Source: Zhongshania sp. (GTDB lineage: Bacteria > Pseudomonadota > Gammaproteobacteria > Pseudomonadales > Spongiibacteraceae). Taken from it: a DNA stretch of 39,152 bases. Within the stretch, counting starts at the first letter, position 1, and each line of letters opens with the position of its first letter. The position numbers and the translations under genes are program-made. Where the stretch lies: contig JAGPVP010000115.1 in assembly GCA_018066965.1 (NCBI GenBank), positions 1 through 39,152 of the forward strand, written 5' to 3'. The notes beneath the pieces were generated by a model that saw only the letters and a program-made list of their open reading frames with translations, was not told the DNA's origin and did no database searches. Of the stretch, positions 15,747 to 24,610 are shown piece after piece.

Positions 15747-17240
15747 TTATGCGCGTAGATGATTTCTAGGTAATTCTGCGCCCAAATGATGATGACTCTT
15801 AGTTGATAGCCGATTAATTTCTTCCGCCTCGTAAGCCGCTAATATTTCAGCGAGTTTACGACTTATCGTGGTACTAGCACGGATCATTTCAATTTTAGGC
15901 CACGTCGCCCGTTCACCTTCCGCGATAAAAAACTGCAACTCGTCTGGCGTTAGCTCGGTAAGTAGTTTACGAGGGTCAAAAAAGCGGTAGCGAGGAATAA
16001 TATTGATGTCCCCTGTGTACTCTTGATTGATGACCGAATAAACAATATTTGTTACTCGACGCACACGGGGAGAATTTTTAAAATACTTACGTGCCACACT
16101 GCTCCCAACTTTAGAAAACTCTTTAATACTCCGACCACCCAGCTGCCGCATCGCATTAAACAAACCACCATTTTCTATTTTAGTATCGCGCACCGCCCAC
16201 AGCACAATTGGGTTCGTCTGGCTAACAATAAAATGATTTACACCGTAAAGCCGGCTTAATCGTTTCGCCGGTAAATCATCACTCACAGACCCGTCGATCC
16301 AGCGTCGAGTCGCAAGATACGGCTGAGGATGACCGTGGACATTTTTCGCCTCTAACATGACCGGCGGATAAATGCCCGGCACCGCGCAAGACGCCAACAC
16401 AGCTTTGCGTATATAAACATTCGGGGACGCAATCGCATTCAGCAACCGCGAGGTTTGATGAACATCTGAAGGTGAAATAGAAATATTGATGTGCCGTCCA
16501 GTGCGCTCAAAAGCCTCCTGAAAGGTAATATCGGGAATTAGCTTGGCAATTTTTTCTTTCAAGACTTGATGATTAATTCTAGGAGAAGATTTTGACATAC
16601 GACCATTGGCAAGCTCGACTTCAGCTAGCAGCAATTTACCTAGGTTTTCTGCTACCAAAAAATCCTGTAACTCAAGGTCTGTCCGCGTCCCCAACACCGC
16701 CGCAATCAAAGAACCTGCACTTGATCCAGAAATAACATCCGGTAATAGATTCTCTTCCACCAAAGCCTTTACAACACCAATGTGGAAGTTGCCTAGTACT
16801 GCACCACCGCTGAGCATCAACGCAGATTTACCGTAGCATTTATTCGCGCGGCGAAAAAAATCAAGTCGCTCGAGAAAGTTTGGCGAATCAGAATCCAACT
16901 TCGACAGATGATCTAGCGCATCACGAATACCGTCTACATAATCATGCACTAGCTGCTTGGTACCAAACATGGCGCGGGCATGTAGTACCGGCTTACCCAT
17001 ACCACCCATATTGCCGTGAATACCCTCATTGAGAGTAAATAACAAACCAATATTGTCATCATTATCACGGAAATAGCGCAACCTCTCTAAGCGCGAGCGA
17101 ATCGACGCATAGTCATAAAGACTTGTTTTATCAATCTTTTTCCAGTGCTCTCTACCGGAACAACGGTCATGCTCTTTCGCCAGAGCCTTCCACTCTTCAT
17201 AGCTACTGGCAAGTCGCAGTTTATTTTCCAGTTTTTTCAC
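15747..17240 (-). CDS. DUF3336-patatin lipid acyl hydrolase
   Basis: 497 residues from a GTG at 17240. Residues 1-135 match the DUF3336 region that precedes the patatin domain in the family containing yeast TGL3/4/5 lipases (LASSYEEWKALAKEHD). The patatin domain follows: the oxyanion loop LSGGAVLGNFHIGV (about 143-156), nucleophile elbow GSSAG with S174, and WIDGSVSDDLP with D316 as the second dyad residue. All catalytic parts are present. Bacterial members hydrolyse phospholipids or triacylglycerols, and some act in storage-lipid turnover. There is no signal peptide, so it is expected in the cytoplasm or at the inner-membrane face. A second hydrolase gene lies 142 nt upstream on the same strand. 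Confidence 0.92.
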   Translation of the reverse strand: MKKLENKLRLASSYEEWKALAKEHDRCSGREHWKKIDKTSLYDYASIRSRLERLRYFRDNDDNIGLLFTLNEGIHGNMGGMGKPVLHARAMFGTKQLVHDYVDGIRDALDHLSKLDSDSPNFLERLDFFRRANKCYGKSALMLSGGAVLGNFHIGVVKALVEENLLPDVISGSSAGSLIAAVLGTRTDLELQDFLVAENLGKLLLAEVELANGRMSKSSPRINHQVLKEKIAKLIPDITFQEAFERTGRHINISISPSDVHQTSRLLNAIASPNVYIRKAVLASCAVPGIYPPVMLEAKNVHGHPQPYLATRRWIDGSVSDDLPAKRLSRLYGVNHFIVSQTNPIVLWAVRDTKIENGGLFNAMRQLGGRSIKEFSKVGSSVARKYFKNSPRVRRVTNIVYSVINQEYTGDINIIPRYRFFDPRKLLTELTPDELQFFIAEGERATWPKIEMIRASTTISRKLAEILAAYEAEEINRLSTKSHHHLGAELPRNHLRA

Positions 17241-17382
17241 AATTCAACCTACTTGTCATATCAACAGGATATTACGTAGAAATTTTAATGCCTAACACCA
17301 CTCTAACGAATCGCCATGACGCTGACTATAGGCATTTATCATTAATTTACATCAAGGTTGCGATGCCACATTTTTTTGAATA

Positions 17383-18678
17383 TCACAGAACTTTGCTGTA
17401 AATATGCTGCATATCGACACAAGGTTTGAAAGTATTACTTATTCCATTGAGCAGCTTAAATAAACTTACAATGTGATTTCCTATCACGGGCTTGCCAGTG
17501 GTAAGTATCGATACAGCGATATCCCGTTCGGGATCTGCCCAACACAAAATATTAGAAAAACCTAAATGGCCGTAAGCATAGTGAGTTTTGGGGCCGTATA
17601 AGCCCACTGGATTGAGGCCTAACATCATTCCCGCGCTATAACGCATTGGCAATATGATCAAGGAATGATCAAACTGCGGCTTCCCCATCTCACGAGTTGC
17701 ACGACTCACCGTCAGGGGCGTAAAAATACGCTTTCCCTGCCACTGACCGCCCTGCAACAACATTTGAAAAAAACGACTCGCCTCTTCTGCCGTCGCATAT
17801 AAATTCGCTGAGGCAATCTCGGCGCTCAAAAATGCCTCACTATTGGATATATCGACAACCTCAGACACGCCAACACCCAATATTTTGCTTAATTGGCGCT
17901 CCACCATACCGATATTTGGCAAACCAGTTGAGTAATTACGGGCGACTTTTGAGTGATCCATTCTCTCTAAGCCAAATCGAAAATACTTCATACCCATTGG
18001 CTTTCGTACGACTTCGTCTAGATACTCATTTAAGGTCTTACCCGTCACCACGCGGATCAATTCAGCCTGAATAAAGCCGCTGGTAATCGCATGATACGCC
18101 AACACTCGGCCATCATTGTGCAGTGCGGGCTGCTTGCAAATTTGCGCCACCGCCGCGTCGTGATCAAACAATAAATCAATTGGCACATCGTCAGGAATTC
18201 CCGGCACACCAGCTCGATGAGCAAGTAATTGATACACCGTAATGAGCGCTTTGCCCTCTGCCGCGAAGGCGGGAATGTAATGGCTAACTGGGTTGAGTAG
18301 ATCAATAAGACCGTCCTCTGCCAGTTTGTGAATCAGCATTGCTGATACCGCCTTCGACGCAGAAAACAGACATACCGGCGTTTGCAATGAAGCGATACAA
18401 GGTTGAGTATGATTGGCTCCGTCTGCATAACCGAGCGAGCGATTTAGCAAAACATCACCACCGCGCCGAATACACAAACTCACCATGGGGTGCATACCTG
18501 AACGAAATATCGACTCCGCATGCGCCCACAAAGCATCGACGTCTCGCTGCATAATCCCGTGCTCCAGCGCAGGCACTTCTTTAGAATCAATATCGCTCAA
18601 ATCCGATAAATCTTCTGGCACCGAAATGCCCCGAAACGCCAAATTACGACAGTTACGATATTGCTTCGCCAACCACAT
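17383..18678 (-). CDS. Beta-lactamase-fold serine hydrolase (class C / EstB-like)
   Basis: 431 residues, ATG at 18678. The catalytic motif SASK is at 106-109 (S106, K109). The Tyr motif YHAITSGF starts near 195. YAYGHLGFSN near the C-terminus stands where the third (KTG-like) motif is expected. No convincing signal peptide is seen, which argues for a cytoplasmic esterase rather than a secreted penicillin-interactive enzyme. The family includes carboxylesterases and lipases such as EstB. Its position next to the patatin gene suggests a lipid or ester substrate, but that is inference. Confidence 0.85.
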   Translation of the reverse strand: MWLAKQYRNCRNLAFRGISVPEDLSDLSDIDSKEVPALEHGIMQRDVDALWAHAESIFRSGMHPMVSLCIRRGGDVLLNRSLGYADGANHTQPCIASLQTPVCLFSASKAVSAMLIHKLAEDGLIDLLNPVSHYIPAFAAEGKALITVYQLLAHRAGVPGIPDDVPIDLLFDHDAAVAQICKQPALHNDGRVLAYHAITSGFIQAELIRVVTGKTLNEYLDEVVRKPMGMKYFRFGLERMDHSKVARNYSTGLPNIGMVERQLSKILGVGVSEVVDISNSEAFLSAEIASANLYATAEEASRFFQMLLQGGQWQGKRIFTPLTVSRATREMGKPQFDHSLIILPMRYSAGMMLGLNPVGLYGPKTHYAYGHLGFSNILCWADPERDIAVSILTTGKPVIGNHIVSLFKLLNGISNTFKPCVDMQHIYSKVL

Positions 18679-18877
18679 ACTGATGCTCTTTATTAGAAAC
18701 CTAGCCGAACTTTATAGCACGATCGCAAGCCGCACTCTATGACACTAATGACATGGTTAGGTGGCTATTACGGTCACCAACGCTAGCCAATATTTTCCGT
18801 GGCGCCAGCGCCAATCAAGAGTGCACAAGGTCACCTGAATTATGGGTGTAGAGATATAAACAAAAACGGCGAGAGGT

Positions 18878-20551
18878 TTAGACGTCTGTGGGCGATAAAT
18901 CTACCAAATCTGTAGGGCGACCGTGCAGATAGCCCTGCGCGTAATCTACTCCTAGCGCTTGCAGCTGATCCAACACAGCCTGACGCTCAACAAACTCAGC
19001 GATGGTGCGCTTACCCAGTACATGACTAATATCATTAATGGAGCGCACCATCGCTTCATGCACCGGATTTTTATCCATGTCATGCACAAACAAGCCGTCT
19101 ATTTTCACAAAGTCTACTGGCAGCTCTTGCAAGTAGCCAAACGATGACATTCCGGTACCAAAGTCATCTAGTGCAAACTTACCGCCCAATTCATGCACGC
19201 GATGAATAAATCGCGTCACCACGGCGAAATTAGTAATTGCCACGGTTTCGGTAATTTCAAAACAGATTATTTCTGGATTGACATTGCCCCGCCGCAGACA
19301 GCGATAGACAAACTCTAGAAAGGATTCCTGACACAAAGACTGGCCAGAAATATTAATTGAATACATTACGTTACGAGAATTAAGCTCTGGGTTACGCTGC
19401 AAATAATTAAAGAAATACTTAATCACCCAGCGATCAATTTGCGGCATAAGCCCAAACCGTTCAGCGGCGGGCATAAACTGTCCTGGCCGGAGCACTTCGC
19501 CGTTATAGCGCATACGAACCAAAAGCTCATTGTAAATCGTGGTGCGATTGTGCTCATCAACCAATGGCAAAATTCGCTCGGTGACCAAGCAGAAATCATC
19601 AGCTGCTAAGGCCTTATTAATACGGTGCACCCAATCCATATCATCATGTAAACGACTTAACTTTTTATCGTTGATGTCGTAAACGTGTACCCGACCACGG
19701 CCATCCTCTTTCGCGGAGTACATCGCCACGTCTGCTTGGCTCATCACACTCTCACGATCTTGGGTGTGTTCATCAATTAATACCACACCAATACTGATAG
19801 ACGCCTTATGCGAAATACCACTCCAAACAAATGGCATGCGCCTTACCGCTTTAATCAGCCGGTTGGCTACCGAGCGCGCTTCAAAGGTGTGCATATTACT
19901 AAGCAGTACGCCGAACTCATCACCACCTAAACGACAAAGCATGTCACCAATGAAAAGCTCTTTCTGTAAAATATCAGCAATACATTTTATTAAATTATCG
20001 CCCGCTCCGTGACCGCTGGTGTCGTTAATTAACTTAAACTGATCAATATCTATATAAAGCAAGGCGTGGGTTCTTGAACTTGCAGATGCATCATTTACCA
20101 AGTTTTCTAGGCGTCGCTCAAACTCCTGCCGCCCCATCAGCTCCGTTAAAGGGTCGAGATGACTTTCACCGTCACCGTAATGGACTAAAATCGCAGTGTC
20201 TTCATGCACAGACAAACTGCAGCCCACTACAGCACCGCCGTCATCAACAATACGTCTGGTCGTAATAAAGTATTGAGTATCGCTGACGTGCGGCAATGAC
20301 ACGCGGCAGTCCGCTATATCAGCGCCATTACCGTCAAGTACATCCGCGAATAAATACTCACCGCCCGCAACCTTAAAAGGTAAAAATTCAGCCAGTGACA
20401 AGCCATCAGCACTATCATGCCCACTCAACTCTATTGCCGCCGCATTCGCGTAATTAACACGCCCCTCTTGATCCACACAAACGAGGCAGTGACCAAGACT
20501 GGCGAGTATCCAGCTCGGTTGAATTTTAGCCATGTCATCTACATTGATCAT
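18878..20551 (-). CDS. PAS-like/GGDEF/EAL bifunctional c-di-GMP protein
   Basis: 557 residues. A PAS-like sensor at 10-120 (CLVCVDQEGRVNYANAAAIE) precedes a GGDEF domain with an intact RLGGDEF (GGDEF at 209-213). The product-inhibition I-site is lost: F200 stands where RxxD needs Arg, although D203 is kept. The EAL domain reads NELLVRM (E342), with other metal and catalytic residues in place: N400 in SINISGQ, E432 in FEITET, D462/D463 in LDDFGTG, K483, E519 in TIAEFVE, and Q539. Both synthesis and hydrolysis of c-di-GMP look possible. It is last in a four-gene signalling operon, 10 nt after the REC-kinase gene. No transmembrane segment is seen, so it is cytoplasmic. Confidence 0.93.
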   Translation of the reverse strand: MINVDDMAKIQPSWILASLGHCLVCVDQEGRVNYANAAAIELSGHDSADGLSLAEFLPFKVAGGEYLFADVLDGNGADIADCRVSLPHVSDTQYFITTRRIVDDGGAVVGCSLSVHEDTAILVHYGDGESHLDPLTELMGRQEFERRLENLVNDASASSRTHALLYIDIDQFKLINDTSGHGAGDNLIKCIADILQKELFIGDMLCRLGGDEFGVLLSNMHTFEARSVANRLIKAVRRMPFVWSGISHKASISIGVVLIDEHTQDRESVMSQADVAMYSAKEDGRGRVHVYDINDKKLSRLHDDMDWVHRINKALAADDFCLVTERILPLVDEHNRTTIYNELLVRMRYNGEVLRPGQFMPAAERFGLMPQIDRWVIKYFFNYLQRNPELNSRNVMYSINISGQSLCQESFLEFVYRCLRRGNVNPEIICFEITETVAITNFAVVTRFIHRVHELGGKFALDDFGTGMSSFGYLQELPVDFVKIDGLFVHDMDKNPVHEAMVRSINDISHVLGKRTIAEFVERQAVLDQLQALGVDYAQGYLHGRPTDLVDLSPTDV

Positions 20552-20561
20552 CAGCCTACCT

Positions 20562-21785
20562 TTATTCCGCTAAAGGAATGGTGAAGTAAAATGTAGAACC
20601 TTTACCTAATTCAGATTCAAGCCATATTTTTCCACCATGCCACCGCACAATTTTTTCACATATAGCCAAGCCCACACCGGAATCGCCTGCGGTGCCATTA
20701 CTTTGATCACGGTGAAAAAGATTGAACAAACCACTGTGGTTTTCTGGACTAATGCCAACCCCAGTATCGCTCACCGAAAACAACCAATTCCGTTCATGGG
20801 TCATGGCATTAATGTAAATTTCCGGTTCTCGTCCCTCTGTAAAACGAATCGCATTACTAATCAGATTTTTAAACAGCTGCATTAACTGACGCCGACAGGC
20901 AAACACCGTTGGCAAGGTCTCGCAATGAAGATTAGCGTGACTAGATTGAAACTCCCGATCCAAATTCACCAACACATCATTGATAATAGAATTACAATCA
21001 ACTAGCTCTCTGCTCTCGTTAAAACGACCAACCGATGTCAATGCAACCAGCTTATTCAATGCCGACTGCATGGCATATACATTTTCTCGCACTTCCAAAA
21101 AGTCTTCAGCCAAGCCCGGCGGTGACATTTCTTGCACACTGCCACCAATTCGACGCACTGCGGAGACCACGTCATTCAAGGGCATTTGTAAATCTCTTGC
21201 CGCCAAATGAGAGAGCTGTTCAATTTCATTAACCAAGCCTATCAATTGATGGCGGCTTCGCGCCAAGGCAATTAAGTCTCGGTACGACGACAAGGCGGTA
21301 TAAATTACCGAAAACAAACGATCTTGGGTCAGTTCGGTTTTAGCGCGATAATCGTTAATGTCATAGACTTTTAAAACACGACGTTCCGGTGCCATACCTG
21401 GCTGACCGGTACGCAAAATAATTCGCACAAAATGATTGCCGAGTTCCTGACGAATATAACGCGCAACTTCTAGCCCCGCGTCATCCGCCTCCATAACAAC
21501 ATCGAGGAGAATGATGGCAGTATCTGGATTTTCTTGAATTAATTTACGCGCCTGCTGCCCCGAATAAGCGCTGACAAACTCCAAATGACGGCCGCCAAAA
21601 TTAAAGTCATGCAGGGCTAAGCGAGTTACTACATGGATTTCTTCTTCGTCATCAACAATAAGAATTTTCCAAGTATTATTTTCTGCAACAGCACTCTGAT
21701 TCAGCAATGCAGTGTGCTCGCCAGCTAAATTTAATTGATCATTATCAGCCATATTTCGTAGCACCTTATTATGTAGATCTATCAT
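20562..21785 (-). CDS. REC domain fused to a histidine-kinase core lacking the H-box histidine
   Basis: 407 residues. The REC domain (about 38-160) has acidic residues in VDDEEE, the phospho-acceptor D95 in [10 protein letters not shown]126 in LRTGQ, and a conserved Lys in AKTEL. It is followed by a dimerisation helix reading [14 protein letters not shown]. Active phytochrome-type kinases have SHDLQ.PL here, so the phospho-accepting His is replaced by R197. The ATPase domain is complete: N-box [14 protein letters not shown]1 SDTGVGIS, and G2 GDSGVGLAI. The protein may bind ATP but should not autophosphorylate at the usual site. Its start overlaps the upstream regulator by 4 nt (ATGA). A downstream ATG at 21752 is also possible. 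Confidence 0.92.
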   Translation of the reverse strand: MIDLHNKVLRNMADNDQLNLAGEHTALLNQSAVAENNTWKILIVDDEEEIHVVTRLALHDFNFGGRHLEFVSAYSGQQARKLIQENPDTAIILLDVVMEADDAGLEVARYIRQELGNHFVRIILRTGQPGMAPERRVLKVYDINDYRAKTELTQDRLFSVIYTALSSYRDLIALARSRHQLIGLVNEIEQLSHLAARDLQMPLNDVVSAVRRIGGSVQEMSPPGLAEDFLEVRENVYAMQSALNKLVALTSVGRFNESRELVDCNSIINDVLVNLDREFQSSHANLHCETLPTVFACRRQLMQLFKNLISNAIRFTEGREPEIYINAMTHERNWLFSVSDTGVGISPENHSGLFNLFHRDQSNGTAGDSGVGLAICEKIVRWHGGKIWLESELGKGSTFYFTIPLAE

Positions 21786-22765
21786 TCTTGGGCTAACTCC
21801 AGCAATGCGATAGTCTCGTGTGCTATTGCTACATTTTTCACAAATAGCTCGATCATACTAATATCTGGCACAGAAAAAACATCTCTTGCCGACACATACA
21901 GTAATTGCTCTAGGCCAGACTGTGTAACGTAATAGCTCACCCAGTAATTATCGCCATAGTCACTCTTTTTAGTTCTTAAGACATAGCGAACACGATCGAG
22001 ATCAGTCTCGTCAAAGCACGCCATATCTATCTCACCGCGATAAGCTTTGAATTTTCCGATACCCGCCAATATTCTCAATCGCTCAGCGCTGGGATGCGCA
22101 AAAATACCCGATGCATCAATAAGAACAGCGTCATTATTCAAATACAATAGCGCGGTTAACTGCTGTAGCACCCCTTCTGAGAACTCAGAAATATTTCGTG
22201 TTGAAAAAATTTCCGCCGATGAGGAAATTACTTTCATCAGGCCCTTTCTATTCTCCTCAAGTGCAATGAGATCACTATAAGATCGAAGGCTGGTATACAC
22301 CGTTGAGAAGAGCTTTTGCCGTGTCAACTCGGTTTTTTCTTTGTAATCATTAATATCATACTGGGTAATAATGTCTTGCTCCGGTGATTGACCGGGCTGC
22401 CCAGTGCGAAGAATGATACGTACAAACTTATTCTTTAGTTCACGCCGAATATAATGAACCAGATCCAAGCCCGCCTTATCCGTCTCCATAACGACATCAA
22501 GTAAAATCACCGCAATGTCGTCATGCTCAGCCAAGATCGTACGCGCTTCGGCAGCGGAGTACGCGCTAATAAATTCCAAACCGCGACCGCCCAGCTGAAA
22601 ATCATCTAAGGCTAACAACGTTACAGTGTGTACAACTGCTTCATCATCGACAACAAGCAACTTCCAAGGCCGTGTACTTGTGCCTGTTCGACGCGTTTGC
22701 GGCTCTAATGCGAGCTTGAGCCCATCGAAATCACTCACGAGGGTATGATCATTTAAATTATTCAT
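21782..22765 (-). CDS. Response regulator, REC-DUF3369
   Basis: 327 residues. The REC domain (about 34-160) has VVDDE, phospho-acceptor D90 in [11 protein letters not shown]121 in LRTGQPG, and the signature [12 protein letters not shown], which is typical of DUF3369 regulators. A GAF-like DUF3369 domain fills 165-327. In most relatives DUF3369 is followed by a kinase, HD-GYP or other output domain. Here the chain ends after it, so output must go through another protein, plausibly the next two gene products. The REC is clearly paralogous to that of the downstream protein (shared GGR.LEF.SAYS). It overlaps the kinase gene by 8 nt. Confidence 0.93.
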   Translation of the reverse strand: MNNLNDHTLVSDFDGLKLALEPQTRRTGTSTRPWKLLVVDDEAVVHTVTLLALDDFQLGGRGLEFISAYSAAEARTILAEHDDIAVILLDVVMETDKAGLDLVHYIRRELKNKFVRIILRTGQPGQSPEQDIITQYDINDYKEKTELTRQKLFSTVYTSLRSYSDLIALEENRKGLMKVISSSAEIFSTRNISEFSEGVLQQLTALLYLNNDAVLIDASGIFAHPSAERLRILAGIGKFKAYRGEIDMACFDETDLDRVRYVLRTKKSDYGDNYWVSYYVTQSGLEQLLYVSARDVFSVPDISMIELFVKNVAIAHETIALLELAQE

Positions 22766-24299
22766 ACAAGGCTACCCTGCCAACATCCTTTGGTAAGAAA
22801 AGGCGAATCATTGTTCCCTGCCCCACTTGGCTTTCGATTTCAATGCTGCCGCAAAGCTGTTGCGTAACAAGGTTGTACACAATATGTAATCCTAAACCAC
22901 TGCCACCACCACTGCGGTTAGTGGTGAAAAATGGGTCCCAAACCCGTCCAATGTTCTCAGGCGGAATACCTTTACCATCGTCACTAAAGCAAATACACAC
23001 GGTATCTATATCGCTCTCGTAAACGCGTAGCAAAAGCTTGCCGCTGTCGTCTTGCTCGTAAGCGTGGACAATCGCATTCATAACAAAATTAGCGAGAATT
23101 TGTGATAGCGCACCAGGATAGGACCGAATACCAATATCTGCTGGGCAGTCAAACTCGCATGTTAATGCGGTTTTGCGCAGCTGTGGATGAAGACTCATCA
23201 ATACCTGACCAAGGTATTCTTTTAAAACGAGGTAGCGAACATCGCTATTGCTCTGATCAACAGCCACTTGTTTAAAACTTTGAATAAGATTCGCCGCGCG
23301 CTCTAAGTTACCTAAAATAATATCCGCCGCTGAAGTCGCGTGCTGTATATATTGTAGTAAGGCTGAATTTGTCAGCTCGCCTCGGTTATATTTTTCGCTA
23401 ACACTGCGAGTACTTTCCAGTAGTGTAGAAGCCGCCGTGACACCGACGCCGACAGGCGTATTAATTTCGTGTGCCACCCCCGCGACCAAGCCACCCAATG
23501 ACGCCATCTTTTCATTATTTATTAATTGTTGCTGGGTAGATTTTAAGCGCTGCAGGGCTGTGCTTAACTCACGATTGCTAATATCAACCTCTCTCACCCT
23601 TACTTCTAACTCGCGCCGCGCCTGCACAATGTCATGATTTCTGCTTTCGATATCGGCAATCATGCTATTGAAATTTTCCGACAAGATCCCTAACGCGTCT
23701 GTCGCAACCACGTCGGCGCGCATTGAGTAATCTCGGCTTTCTGTCACCATTTTGATGATATCAAGTAAGCGATGAACTGGTGCCAACATCCGCCGTGATG
23801 CCCGTGCGGAAAGCCACCAAGCGAGCACGCAACTCGCCACCAAAATCAAACACCACGCCAACACCAGCGCATACCGCGAGGCGATTTGCTGCTGTGGTTT
23901 TATGAGTAAATTCCAATGGTGGATTTCACCATTTGCTGAGCGCCATTCGATGGCGTTGGTGTAATCTGACCCTTCACTTGTAAAGTGTGAAGCGCATTGC
24001 ACGTCGCTGTTAGAACTAGTCAACAAATCAGACTCGTCATATAGGCAGAAAACAGGACTATCCGCAGATGCCATCGGTAATATCTTATTCAGCGTAGCAA
24101 GACCGCCTGGCTGACGAATTAAAGTTTCAATCAAAATACCGTAGTTAGCGTAGCTCTCATCGCCTTTACTGTTTCTCGCAGATGAGATGACGTACTCACT
24201 CACTATCACCATAAGCAGAAAGCAGAGCAGTGTATTGGCGACAAAGAAAGCAATCAGCTTTCTTGCAAAAGGCGCTGCGCTAAGGGATTGCTTTAACAC
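22758..24299 (-). CDS. Membrane histidine kinase with HAMP domain
   Basis: 513 residues from a GTG at 24299. Transmembrane helix 1 is near 14-38 and a periplasmic sensor spans about 40-140 with cysteines at 85 and 102. Transmembrane helix 2 is near 143-163. A HAMP region (about 164-220) and a coiled coil follow. The H-box GVAHEINTPVGVG has the phospho-acceptor H278. The ATPase domain has N-box LANFVMNAIVHAYE, G1 SDDGKGIP and G2 GSGLGLHIVYN. This is the only protein in the operon with an intact phospho-acceptor histidine, so it is the likely donor for both REC domains. The sensed signal is unknown. It is first in the operon. Confidence 0.93.
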   Translation of the reverse strand: MLKQSLSAAPFARKLIAFFVANTLLCFLLMVIVSEYVISSARNSKGDESYANYGILIETLIRQPGGLATLNKILPMASADSPVFCLYDESDLLTSSNSDVQCASHFTSEGSDYTNAIEWRSANGEIHHWNLLIKPQQQIASRYALVLAWCLILVASCVLAWWLSARASRRMLAPVHRLLDIIKMVTESRDYSMRADVVATDALGILSENFNSMIADIESRNHDIVQARRELEVRVREVDISNRELSTALQRLKSTQQQLINNEKMASLGGLVAGVAHEINTPVGVGVTAASTLLESTRSVSEKYNRGELTNSALLQYIQHATSAADIILGNLERAANLIQSFKQVAVDQSNSDVRYLVLKEYLGQVLMSLHPQLRKTALTCEFDCPADIGIRSYPGALSQILANFVMNAIVHAYEQDDSGKLLLRVYESDIDTVCICFSDDGKGIPPENIGRVWDPFFTTNRSGGGSGLGLHIVYNLVTQQLCGSIEIESQVGQGTMIRLFLPKDVGRVALYE

Positions 24300-24561
24300 T
24301 ACCGAAAATCCTATTCATCACTTTCCATTCCCACTCTAAGGTGCAGGCGATTTCACTGCTGCATTCATACTGTTTGCAATCCGTGTACACGTGAAAAATC
24401 TATTGATGCACTTTACAGTCAATCTGCATAGGATATGAATAGTGTGAACTACTTACTGGATTTGGCAGGGAATAGCGTAAATTCGCAGACTATAGCGCCG
24501 CGACTACCAAGATGACTCGTTGAGTGCCTAGCGAACGCCGGCACCATACTGAATAGATGAA
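24300..24561. other. Intergenic region upstream of the signalling operon
   Basis: Roughly 260 nt with no convincing open frame on either strand. The promoter for the minus-strand signalling operon should be here. I see no operator or strong -35/-10 pair that I would defend. Confidence 0.4.
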
Positions 24562-24599
24562 CACTAGCTAGGCCGCCACTGGCAACGGGATAGCTAGTG
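24562..24599 (-). terminator. Hairpin downstream of the AarF-family gene
   Basis: CACTAGCTA (24562-24570) and TAGCTAGTG (24591-24599) are perfect 9-bp inverted arms. The 20-nt spacer can itself pair partly (GCC/GGC). It begins 11 nt after the AarF-family stop on the minus strand. There is no T-run, so an intrinsic terminator is only possible. A protein-binding palindrome is the alternative. Confidence 0.4.
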
Positions 24600-24610
24600 C
24601 ATCTTACGGC

